Part shown: positions 18,127-26,672 of the stretch, in pieces
Layout of the letters: every line of letters begins with the position of its first letter
Numbering within the stretch: position 1 is the stretch's first letter
Source: an uncultured Lachnospiraceae bacterium
GTDB taxonomy: Bacteria > Bacillota > Clostridia > Lachnospirales > Lachnospiraceae
Direction of reading: 5' to 3'
Length of the DNA stretch: 64,000 bases
Assembly: GCA_949840805.1 (NCBI GenBank)
Contig: CATKXR010000002.1
Location: forward strand, 1-64,000
Translations under genes and position numbers: made by a program
Notes under the pieces: generated by a model
Told to the model about the DNA's origin: nothing
Databases searched by the model: none
What the model saw: only the letters and a program-made list of their open reading frames with translations

Positions 18127-18877
18127 TTAGCATAACATTTGCCGCACCTTCCATGTAATTGGCATCAATCACCTTCTGTGCTACGCGATTCATTAAATTA
18201 AGGCCTGATTCATCCAAATGGACTTCTTTCAGATATTTTTCTATATAACGTTCGGCCGCTATATCATTGTAAAACAGCAGGTTTGTTTCTTTCAAAGGGA
18301 ATCCAAGCTCCAGGAAATGGCATTTAGCTGCTGAAGCAATTGACTGGCAGGCCAGAAGCCCGCCTCGATCTGAGGTCATGTCCGCTAAGTGGAGAAAACG
18401 CTTAAACTCCATTTGTGGAATGGCAGTTAACATGTTAAAACCCATATATGCAGCAATTGTAGTCATAGGAACATGGCCTGCAAGAATCATAGAAATGGCG
18501 TTACCAAATAAATAGAAAAGCATTCCATCATCAAAGTTGTCCACAACATAGTCAGCAACGAGCAGATACGGATGCTCGCTGCCATATGGCTGAACTGCTT
18601 GTGAAAAGGAATGGTACAGATAGAGATCGGGAACGGTTGCACAATCCAGAATTTTGCAAGTTTCTTCCAAAATATCAATGACCTTGGGAGCCGTTTTTGC
18701 GGTCAGTTGTACATAACTTCCCTGGATTACGGAAGCGTTCCATTTAATTTGCACATCACTGATATATTGAAGGCTTTTCTTAAAAAAATCACTTTGTTCT
18801 ACCTTTTCTTTTGCAAGCTGTTCGTCCGGGTGGATATAATCTTCTGTTTTTAACCCATTAAAGTGTATCCTTACCAT
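18053..18877 (-). CDS. Degenerate M48-like protein
   Basis: LFYLFGNAISMILAGHV at the HExxH position; HLADMTSDRGGLLACQ matches the M48 (E)xxxDRAGLL motif region. Confidence 0.6.
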   Translation of the reverse strand: MVRIHFNGLKTEDYIHPDEQLAKEKVEQSDFFKKSLQYISDVQIKWNASVIQGSYVQLTAKTAPKVIDILEETCKILDCATVPDLYLYHSFSQAVQPYGSEHPYLLVADYVVDNFDDGMLFYLFGNAISMILAGHVPMTTIAAYMGFNMLTAIPQMEFKRFLHLADMTSDRGGLLACQSIASAAKCHFLELGFPLKETNLLFYNDIAAERYIEKYLKEVHLDESGLNLMNRVAQKVIDANYMEGAANVMLNDLYWWYQSGYQTLLRRFGGRGRT

Positions 18878-18979
18878 AAATGGAAATCCTTTTCATGCTT
18901 TCTGAATATTGGTTTGATTTTATTTTGTTGGCTATTCCTTAATCCGGCTTTTTCTTTGGCTGAACTAAAGATTTGGTTT

Positions 18980-19008
18980 ATTATAGCACCGTATAAACAT
19001 GTATGCAA
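18980..19008 (-). promoter_or_regulatory. Sigma-A-type promoter for the 18.9-10.8 kb operon
   Basis: Minus strand TTGCAT-17 nt-TATAAT about 100 bp upstream of the first gene. Confidence 0.65.
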
Positions 19009-19107
19009 TAACAGATTATTAAATTTCAGGGTTGTTTCATGAAGTTTTTTACAATAGTGTTGTTTATTATAGTTATTTTGTAATCCTGGGGCAGTTGCCA
19101 AAAATGA

Positions 19108-19136
19108 TTGACAATTTAATAGATGCATGGTAGATT
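19108..19136 (+). promoter_or_regulatory. Sigma-A-type promoter for candidate ncRNA
   Basis: TTGACA-17 nt-TAGATT. Confidence 0.6.
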
Positions 19137-19142
19137 GTACTT

Positions 19143-19298
19143 AGTGGCAACCGTTTCGACAGGTCAGCAGGTTCACTGCGGGGACCATGAATCAGCGCTT
19201 TTAGGTTTTCGGCCTATGGATAAAGGGAAGATTTGCTTTCGAAGACATAATTCATATAAAAGGGATAGTGTGCCTGAGCTTAATTGCTCAGGCTTTTT
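19143..19298 (+). ncRNA. Candidate structured small RNA of unknown family, ending in an intrinsic terminator
   Basis: Promoter directly upstream; internal hairpins GTCaGCAGgttcaCTGCgggGAC and TAGG..CCTA, ATGAAT/ATTCAT closing pair; GCCTGAGC-ttaatt-GCTCAGGC-TTTTT. Confidence 0.5.
19272..19298 (+). terminator. Rho-independent terminator
   Basis: GCCTGAGC TTAATT GCTCAGGC TTTTT. Confidence 0.8.
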
Positions 19299-19442
19299 GT
19301 GATCCTTTTTTCAGGGGATGGATTCCTTCGGGGACCCAAATTCTCTCAAAAAGAAGAGTCTGCGGCATCCGAAAAATTGGAAGACACAAAGACACATGCT
19401 ACGGCAGGGATTTTTCAAGCGTTTGTTAAGAGGAGACAAGAC

Positions 19443-22400
19443 ATGTATATTGCGGATTTACATATTCATTCTCGCTATTCCCGGGCTACAAGCAAAGAAT
19501 GTACCCCGGAGTACCTGGATCTCTGGGCCAGGAGAAAGGGAATTGACCTGCTGGGTACAGGGGATTTTACCCATCCGGCGTGGCGGCAGGAATTGGAGGA
19601 GAAGCTGATTCCAGCAGAGGAGGGGCTGTACCGGCTGAAAACGGAGCTGCAGTTGAAGGATTCGGTTTTGGGGCAGGAGAGTTTTCCCCGATTTGTCATT
19701 TCCGGGGAGATCAGCTCCATCTATAAAAAAAACGGGCGGGTGCGGAAGGTCCATAATCTTATTTTGCTGCCTGGCCTTTCCCAGGCGGAACAGTTGGCGA
19801 GACGGCTGGAAGCGATCGGAAATATTCATTCTGACGGCAGGCCGATTCTGGGGCTGGACAGCCGGGATCTGCTGGAGATCACCCTGGAGGTGTGTCCCAG
19901 GGCTGTTTTTGTGCCGGCCCATATCTGGACGCCCCATTTTTCCATGTTCGGGGCATTTTCAGGATTTGACACGGTGGAGGAATGTTTTGAGGATCTGAGT
20001 CCTTATATCCATGCGATTGAGACCGGGCTTTCTTCCGACCCGCCTATGAACTGGCGGCTGTCTGCTTTGGACCGGTTCCAGATGATATCCAATTCGGACG
20101 CCCATTCGCCTGCCAAGCTGGGGCGGGAAGCCAATCTTTTAGACATTTCCCTGTCTTATGAGGGATTGTTCGGCGCTATACAGGAGGGGAGAGGGCTTGC
20201 AGGGACCATTGAATTTTTTCCGGAAGAGGGGAAATATCACTATGACGGGCATCGCAAATGCCATCTGTGCTTAAGCCCCCGGGAGGCAGAAAAATATCAG
20301 GGGAAATGTCCGGTATGCGGAAAAAAGCTGACGCTTGGAGTCTCTCACCGGATTGAACAGCTTGCCGACCGGGAGGAAGGGTATGTACGTCCGGACGGGG
20401 TGCCTTTTGAGAGCCTGGTGCCGCTGCCGGAGGTGATTGCTGCCTCTACAGGCCATTCTGCCACCAACTCAAAGGTTCAGAGGCTGTACGGGGAAATGCT
20501 GGCCGGGCTGGGAAACGAGTTTTCTATTTTGCGGGAACAGCCTGTAGAGGCGATCCAAAGCCTGGCTGGTTATCATATCGGAGAGGGGATCCGGCGGCTT
20601 CGCCTGGGCAGGGTGCGGCGTTTTCCGGGATTTGACGGGGAATATGGCATCATCCGGCTTTTTGAGCCGTCGGAGCTTAATTCCATGGAAGGGCAGATGA
20701 GCCTGTTTGAGGTAAAGGGAGGCAGCGGGCAGCCGGAGAGCCTGCGACAAAGGAAAACGGAAGCATGGGAAGAACCGGGAGATGGGGAAACTTTTGCAGG
20801 GCCGCAGGAAGACAGAACTTTTGGCGCGCCGCAGGGAGACCGGCCGCCGTTTTCCCAGTCTGGCCTGTCCGGGCAGGAAGAAGGAAAGAGGAAAGAAAAG
20901 GAGACGGCGGGGGATGATGTTGTTCTCAACGAAGAGCAGCTTTTGGCTGTGAGGCTTGTCTCGCCTGGAATCGCAGTGGTGGCAGGGCCGGGAACCGGCA
21001 AGACCAAGACTCTGGTTTCCCGTATACTTTACCTGCTGCAGAGCCGCAGGGTAAAGCCGTCGGAGATTATGGCTGTCACGTTTACCAACAAGGCTGCCCA
21101 GGAGATGAAAACACGTCTCGAGAGGCAGCTTGGCAGGAAGAGCGCCGTAAAAAAGCTTCGGATTGGCACATTCCACGGGCTTTGCCACGAGCAGTTGAGG
21201 TCATTGGGGGAGGAATATATACTGGCAGAAGAAAGTATGGCTCTGGAACTTGTGAGAGAGGTGGCCGGGGAGCTGGGGATTCAGGGAAGCGTCAAGAAAC
21301 TGAGGCAGAGAATATCCCAAAGAAAATTGGAGGCGGCAGAGCAGAGAGCCGGAAATATTTGGGAAAACAGCGGATGCGGGGGGAAGCGGGAAGATCAGGC
21401 CGCCTCAGAACTTGAGCGGGCGGCAGAAGCTTATGAGAACCGTTTGTCGGCTCTTGGCGCGGTAGACTTTGACGACCTTCTCATAAAAGCGCTGGAGACG
21501 GCAGAGTCGGGGCTTAAACCTGTCCCGTATCTTCTGGTAGACGAATTTCAGGATATCAGCCCTTTACAGTACAGATTGATTCAGGCATGGAGCCGGGGAG
21601 GAAAAGAGGTCTTTATCATTGGGGATCCGGATCAGGCAATTTATGGGTTTCGGGGAGCGGATGAAAAAAGCTTTTCGCGTTTTTGCCAGGACAAATGTGC
21701 CGAAAGGATCTGTTTGAGAAAAAATTACCGCTCCACTCCGGAGATCCTGGCGGTGTCTGCCATGATATTAAAAGACAGCGGCTCATCAAGGGAAAAGAAG
21801 GAGGAGGGGAATAGCCTGCTGGAGCCGGTACAAAAATCCGGTCTGCCTGTCCGGCTGGTGCAGGCGCCGGATCCAAGGAAGGAGGCAATCTTTGTGGCAA
21901 AGGAGATCAACCGCCTGGTTGGGGGGATTGACATGCTGGATGCCCAGGAAGGATTTTTCTGCCCGGATGAGCGTGTGGTCAGAAGTTTTGGCGATATCGC
22001 AGTGCTGTACCGGACTCACCGTCAGGCAGAGCTTTTGGAAACATGCCTGAAGAGAGAAGGGATCCCTTATGTGGTGATTGGGCGGGAGGATTTTCTGGAA
22101 GAAGATGCGGTGCGCGCAAGCCTGGGATTTTTCAGAAGCCTTCTCAATCCACACGACCTGCTGTCAAGGGAACTGTGCCTGAAGCTATTGTGGAAGACCG
22201 GTAAGGACGGGGCGTCTGACTGTGCCTATCCGGTTCTGGCAGAAAAATATAAAAACTTATGGAAACGGGGAAAACCTCAGAAACTCTTGGATTTATGGCG
22301 GGAAGATATGGGATTTCAGGAGAATCCGGCCATGGAAAAGCTTGCCGCCATGACCGTGTTTTATAAAACCATGGAGGAAATGATGACGGCCCTTACCTTT

Positions 22401-22766
22401 GGCAGGGAGAGTGATATAAAACGGTGGGGCGGGAAGCATTATACTTCGGATGCCGTGACGCTGATGACCATGCATGGCTCTAAGGGGCTGGAATTTCCGG
22501 CCGTGTTTGTCCACGGCCTTCGCGCAGGCATGGTTCCCCTGGAATACAAGGGAACGGAGACGGATTGGGAGGAGGAGAGGAGGCTTCTTTATGTGGCCAT
22601 GACCCGGGCGAAGGAGGAGCTGGTCCTCACAAGCTCCGGGGAAGCCTCGGTGTTCATAAAGGGGCTGCCGGAAGATATCCTCGTCCGGGAACAGACCGGG
22701 CAGAAGTCCAAGAGCTGGGAACAGGTTCGGCAGCTGAGCCTGTTTGACAGAGAGGACTGGGGATAG
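19443..22766 (+). CDS. EndoQ-like PHP domain fused to UvrD/Rep-type helicase
   Basis: N-terminus MYIADLHIHSRYSRATSKECTPEYLDLWARRKGIDLLGTGDFTHP; C-terminal AGPGTGKTKTLVSRI, VDEFQDISPLQ, GDPDQAIYGFRGA, TMHGSKGLEFPAVF. Confidence 0.85.
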   Translation: MYIADLHIHSRYSRATSKECTPEYLDLWARRKGIDLLGTGDFTHPAWRQELEEKLIPAEEGLYRLKTELQLKDSVLGQESFPRFVISGEISSIYKKNGRVRKVHNLILLPGLSQAEQLARRLEAIGNIHSDGRPILGLDSRDLLEITLEVCPRAVFVPAHIWTPHFSMFGAFSGFDTVEECFEDLSPYIHAIETGLSSDPPMNWRLSALDRFQMISNSDAHSPAKLGREANLLDISLSYEGLFGAIQEGRGLAGTIEFFPEEGKYHYDGHRKCHLCLSPREAEKYQGKCPVCGKKLTLGVSHRIEQLADREEGYVRPDGVPFESLVPLPEVIAASTGHSATNSKVQRLYGEMLAGLGNEFSILREQPVEAIQSLAGYHIGEGIRRLRLGRVRRFPGFDGEYGIIRLFEPSELNSMEGQMSLFEVKGGSGQPESLRQRKTEAWEEPGDGETFAGPQEDRTFGAPQGDRPPFSQSGLSGQEEGKRKEKETAGDDVVLNEEQLLAVRLVSPGIAVVAGPGTGKTKTLVSRILYLLQSRRVKPSEIMAVTFTNKAAQEMKTRLERQLGRKSAVKKLRIGTFHGLCHEQLRSLGEEYILAEESMALELVREVAGELGIQGSVKKLRQRISQRKLEAAEQRAGNIWENSGCGGKREDQAASELERAAEAYENRLSALGAVDFDDLLIKALETAESGLKPVPYLLVDEFQDISPLQYRLIQAWSRGGKEVFIIGDPDQAIYGFRGADEKSFSRFCQDKCAERICLRKNYRSTPEILAVSAMILKDSGSSREKKEEGNSLLEPVQKSGLPVRLVQAPDPRKEAIFVAKEINRLVGGIDMLDAQEGFFCPDERVVRSFGDIAVLYRTHRQAELLETCLKREGIPYVVIGREDFLEEDAVRASLGFFRSLLNPHDLLSRELCLKLLWKTGKDGASDCAYPVLAEKYKNLWKRGKPQKLLDLWREDMGFQENPAMEKLAAMTVFYKTMEEMMTALTFGRESDIKRWGGKHYTSDAVTLMTMHGSKGLEFPAVFVHGLRAGMVPLEYKGTETDWEEERRLLYVAMTRAKEELVLTSSGEASVFIKGLPEDILVREQTGQKSKSWEQVRQLSLFDREDWG

Positions 22767-22785
22767 AGGAAAAGAGAGGCATATA

Positions 22786-23694
22786 TCAGGTAAATTCCCT
22801 CACAATCGAGATATATTCTTTGGCGTGATAGGGAAGATAGCTACCCCGGCGGAACGCCGCCACAAAATCAACCGTGGTACAGGGGTTGCCGACGGAAAAG
22901 CGGGCAATATTTTCCTGAAGAAGGATGTGTTTTAAGTGGGTCTCCGTCACAAAGCAGCATCCATAGCCTTTTGCGGCCAGCATGACCTCTGCAGGGATAT
23001 TGCTGGTCTGCAGCTTGATATGGGGAACAAGGCCGCACTCTTTTAAGAGCCGGTCTACGGTCTGCCGGGTCCGCTGCCCGGGAATCTGCATGATAAAAGG
23101 TTCCTCGGCAAAAAGCTTCAGATCCATCCAGGGATATTTGCACCCTTCTTTGTAAATGCCGCGGCAGGCTAGGGGATGACGGTCAGACAGGATCAGGAGC
23201 ACTTCCTCATGGCTGATGATCTCGTAGTCAATGTCAGGGCTTCTGACCGGAAGATTGAAAAATGCCAGGTCGGCCTCTCCGCTCAGAAGCAGGCCTTCCA
23301 ACAGGCTGGAATGTTCTTCGAAAATGTCCAGGTTCACATTGGGGTAGCGGCTGTGAAACACAGGAAGGGTGCAGGGAAGCATGTAAGTCCCCCGCATGGT
23401 GGGAAAGGCGATCTTTAAGGAACCGTGGTTGTCCCGGATAATGTCGCTCATTTCCTGGTCCAGCTCTTTTTTCAGATTTAAAATTTCCGCCGCCCTGGCC
23501 ACATACCGCTCCCCGGCGTAGGTCAGGATAAAGCGGTGGCCCAGCTTACGGAATAATTTCTGACCAAGTTCTTTTTCCAGATTCTGAAGGAACTTGGTCA
23601 GGGTAGGCTGGGTCACATATAAGGAGTCGGCGGCTCTGGTGATGTTCTGGTGTTTGGCAATGGCCAGAACATACGATAGATCCTTGAAATCCAT
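22786..23694 (-). CDS. LysR-family transcriptional regulator
   Basis: MDFKDLSYVLAIAKHQNITRAADSLYVTQPTLTKFLQNLEKELGQKLFRKLG. Confidence 0.9.
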   Translation of the reverse strand: MDFKDLSYVLAIAKHQNITRAADSLYVTQPTLTKFLQNLEKELGQKLFRKLGHRFILTYAGERYVARAAEILNLKKELDQEMSDIIRDNHGSLKIAFPTMRGTYMLPCTLPVFHSRYPNVNLDIFEEHSSLLEGLLLSGEADLAFFNLPVRSPDIDYEIISHEEVLLILSDRHPLACRGIYKEGCKYPWMDLKLFAEEPFIMQIPGQRTRQTVDRLLKECGLVPHIKLQTSNIPAEVMLAAKGYGCCFVTETHLKHILLQENIARFSVGNPCTTVDFVAAFRRGSYLPYHAKEYISIVREFT

Positions 23695-23744
23695 GGTATC
23701 ACCTCACAGAATGGAATAAGCTCAGTGTACCACAAAACATGAAA

Positions 23745-24038
23745 TTATCCTATATTTTTCCAACGTTTTAATGTGGGAAACCATTCCAGCATGATTTTTC
23801 TTGCATGTTCCTCCGTCATATCCGGATTGGCGGCAACCATGGGAGGGATACAGATCTCAATCATTTCTTCCATGCTGCCCTGAAAGGTAAACTTTCCGTT
23901 TTCATAACAATACCGGCAATATTCCTCATTTTTGCTGCCGTCGCCGTTAGTTCCATACAATTCATCCGTATTTCCCATAGGCATACCGCAGCACTGACAA
24001 AATTTCTGATTCATCTCGTTCATTTTCCATACCTCCAT
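23745..24038 (-). CDS. Putative zinc-ribbon domain protein
   Basis: KFCQCCGMPM...EEYCRYCYENGKFTFQGSMEEMIE. Confidence 0.75.
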   Translation of the reverse strand: MEVWKMNEMNQKFCQCCGMPMGNTDELYGTNGDGSKNEEYCRYCYENGKFTFQGSMEEMIEICIPPMVAANPDMTEEHARKIMLEWFPTLKRWKNIG

Positions 24039-24178
24039 TTTTCCAAAATGTTAAAAGTTTGCTTGGTTTGTATTGCTGTGACAAGAGTATAACACACATA
24101 TCCTGACATCCTGTGTCATGTTTTATTTTTTTATCTTGACGTTGGCAGCAGGATGAATGTCTGTCCGGAAGGCGTGGG

Positions 24179-25078
24179 TTAAGGGGCGCTCCAATGGGTA
24201 TAAATTTCCTTTGCCTGGGCGGCCAACATTTCTTTCAGATATTTTGGCCGGATTACCTCCACCTGTGTCCCGAAGGAAAGCAGATAACCGATCAGCCATG
24301 TGTCCACAGGCATTTCGGCATAGGCGATCAAATCACCGTTTTCCTGATATTCAATTTGCGTTTTATCGAATTCGTCATAGACGCGGCAGGCAATGTTTTT
24401 TGAAAACAAAAGGACGATCTGTGGGAATGCCTGCTGGAAATCTCCGTTCTGCTCCGGGTATGGCTTTGGCGCAAAAACCTGTTCCAATAATTCCAGCTTT
24501 ACAATGCGGTTTAATTTGAAAATACGAAAGTCCTGCTTTACAAGGCAAAATGCTTTCAGATACCATTCTTTTGATTTGTAAGATAATTTTAATGGCTGAA
24601 TGGTACGATTTCTTCTTTCACCACGAATATTTACATAAACAATGCTCACTTCTCGATGCTGAATGACTGCTGTTTTGAGCATTTCAAATTTTGAGTTGTC
24701 AAAGGCAGAATTTCCCCAGCGTGAAAAGTCCACTTCAAGCCAGTCATCCGTATTCACATGAAAAAGAGCAGATAATTTGGTCAGCAGTTCTTTTCCAGGA
24801 GCATAACCGGTGGCAGATATGCTTTGCATGGCGGTTAAGACTTCTTGTCTTTCCTTTTCCGATAAGACTGTCCGGTCTAAAGTGAAATCATGTAATAAAC
24901 AGATTCCCCCCTTTCTCCCTGGTTCTGTATAGATCGGAATACCGGCGCCGCTTAAGGCTTCTATATCACGGTAAATGGTTCTGGGAGAAACTTCAAACTG
25001 GTCTGCCAGTTCCGGGGCAGTGGCGTGGCCTTTGGCTAAAAGGCAATAGAGAATTTTAAATAAACGGCTGTCTGACAT
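24179..25078 (-). CDS. HTH/WYL-domain (YafY-like) regulator
   Basis: LFKILYCLLAKGHATAPELADQFEVSPRTIYRDIEALSGAGIPIYTEPGRKGG. Confidence 0.85.
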   Translation of the reverse strand: MSDSRLFKILYCLLAKGHATAPELADQFEVSPRTIYRDIEALSGAGIPIYTEPGRKGGICLLHDFTLDRTVLSEKERQEVLTAMQSISATGYAPGKELLTKLSALFHVNTDDWLEVDFSRWGNSAFDNSKFEMLKTAVIQHREVSIVYVNIRGERRNRTIQPLKLSYKSKEWYLKAFCLVKQDFRIFKLNRIVKLELLEQVFAPKPYPEQNGDFQQAFPQIVLLFSKNIACRVYDEFDKTQIEYQENGDLIAYAEMPVDTWLIGYLLSFGTQVEVIRPKYLKEMLAAQAKEIYTHWSAP

Positions 25079-25295
25079 GATGTTACCTCCGGTTTAAGAA
25101 TACCACAAAAATCCCGGGCAGGGAACTGCCAGGCAATAAATTTCAGATATGGTTCCGATTATTTTTGAATCATTCTTATAAACCATGATTTATATGAAAA
25201 TAATGAATTTCATTTATAATTAAAAATGTGATAGGATAGATTTATCAAAGAAACCCGGTACTTTTTAAAAGATCAAATTCGGAGGTGTATTTTTT

Positions 25296-26465
25296 ATGAA
25301 AAGCAAAGATCATGAAACATGGGAACTTCCTGTTACCATCATGAGAGGAGGAACCAGCAAGGGAATCTATATTTTGAAGGAGGACCTTCCAAAAGACCGC
25401 GGTAAATGGGACGCCCTGCTGTTGCGGATGATGGGAAGCCCGGACGAGAAGCAGATTGACGGTCTGGGAGGAGCTCAGTCCGTGACCAGCAAGGTGGCCA
25501 TTGTGGGACGTTCCTTGCGGCCGGATGCGGATGTGGATTACACCTTTGCCCAGGTGTCCGTGGATAAGCCGTTAGTCAGCTACAAGGGAAACTGCGGAAA
25601 TATTTCGTCGGGCGTGGGGCCTTTTGCCATTGAGAAAGGGCTGGTTGAGGCAAAAGAAGGCGAGACCACGGTCAGGATATATAATACCAATACGGATAAG
25701 GTGATTGCCTCGGATGTACATACCGCGGACGGAGAGGTAGTGTATGACGGAGATTTTGCCATTGCCGGCGTGCCTGGCACGGCGGCGCCCATCCGTTTGA
25801 AATTCGTTGATCCTGCGGGAACTTTGGGACAAGGACTCCTGCCCACAAAGAAGGCGGTGGATGTCCTGGAAATTCCCGATTTCGGTCCGGTGGAAGTATC
25901 GATCATTGATGCGGCCAATCCTCTGGTTTTTGTGCGGGCAAAGGATTTGGGGCTGACCGGCAGGGAGCTTCCGGGGGAACTGAACCGTGATGAGGAAAAG
26001 CTGGCTCTTCTGGAGAAGGTGAGAGGAATGGCGGCCGTTAAACTGGGACTGATTGACGATTTTGCCAAATCGGCCTGGGAGACTCCGGGGATCCCCAAGA
26101 TGACTTTTGTGTCAGAGGCAGAGGATTACCTTACTGCAGACGGGAAAAGTGTGAAGAAAGGAGAGATTGATCTGCTGTCAAGAATGATGTCCATGCAGAA
26201 GGCCCATCCCAGCTATGCCATGACAGGGGCTATGTGTACGGCAGCCGCGGCTGTGGTTCCCGGAAGCATTGTGAATCAGGTCTTGTCAGAGAATGTGGAC
26301 ACCCGGTTTATCCGGATCGGGCATCCTGGCGGTGTTTTGGAGTGTGGGGTGGATTATCAGAAGAACGGTGAGAGTTTGTCCATCCAGGATACCTTTGGTT
26401 TCCGCACGGCCAATCTTTTGATGGAGGGCAAGGTGAAAATCCGCTGCCATCGGCAGGCAGTGTGA
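25296..26465 (+). CDS. PrpF-family isomerase
   Basis: LPVTIMRGGTSKGIYILKEDLP...QIDGLGGAQSVTSKVAIV. Confidence 0.85.
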   Translation: MKSKDHETWELPVTIMRGGTSKGIYILKEDLPKDRGKWDALLLRMMGSPDEKQIDGLGGAQSVTSKVAIVGRSLRPDADVDYTFAQVSVDKPLVSYKGNCGNISSGVGPFAIEKGLVEAKEGETTVRIYNTNTDKVIASDVHTADGEVVYDGDFAIAGVPGTAAPIRLKFVDPAGTLGQGLLPTKKAVDVLEIPDFGPVEVSIIDAANPLVFVRAKDLGLTGRELPGELNRDEEKLALLEKVRGMAAVKLGLIDDFAKSAWETPGIPKMTFVSEAEDYLTADGKSVKKGEIDLLSRMMSMQKAHPSYAMTGAMCTAAAAVVPGSIVNQVLSENVDTRFIRIGHPGGVLECGVDYQKNGESLSIQDTFGFRTANLLMEGKVKIRCHRQAV

Positions 26466-26672
26466 CAGCGATAGAGCGAAACAGCAGGCGCAGGATTTCG
26501 CAGGTGGTTTGCTCCGCCGGAAACAGGAACAAGGATTTCTTATTTATATACCCTTTATATACCCATGAGCCCCATTATTTGCCAATAAATTTTCTTGTTT
26601 TCCCATAAGAAGCCTGATCATATGGCAAATATGTCTGCTCATGAATATCACATCATACAGGAGGATACAATT

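Noticed and set aside
18871-19128. 85-aa minus ORF upstream of the pseudo-M48 operon
   Set aside because: Covers the predicted promoters, no good RBS, low-complexity composition.
19143-19298. tmRNA, because of GTTTCGACAGG near the 5' end
   Set aside because: Transcript unit is only ~155 nt with no tag ORF and no tRNA-like 3' end; treated as an unassigned ncRNA instead.
19284-19442. N-terminal extension of the EndoQ-UvrD ORF as listed in the track
   Set aside because: Lies within the ncRNA terminator; MYIADLHIHS at 19443 is the natural PHP-domain start.
20469-21188. 239-aa minus ORF inside the EndoQ-UvrD gene
   Set aside because: Antisense to strongly conserved helicase motifs; no independent support.
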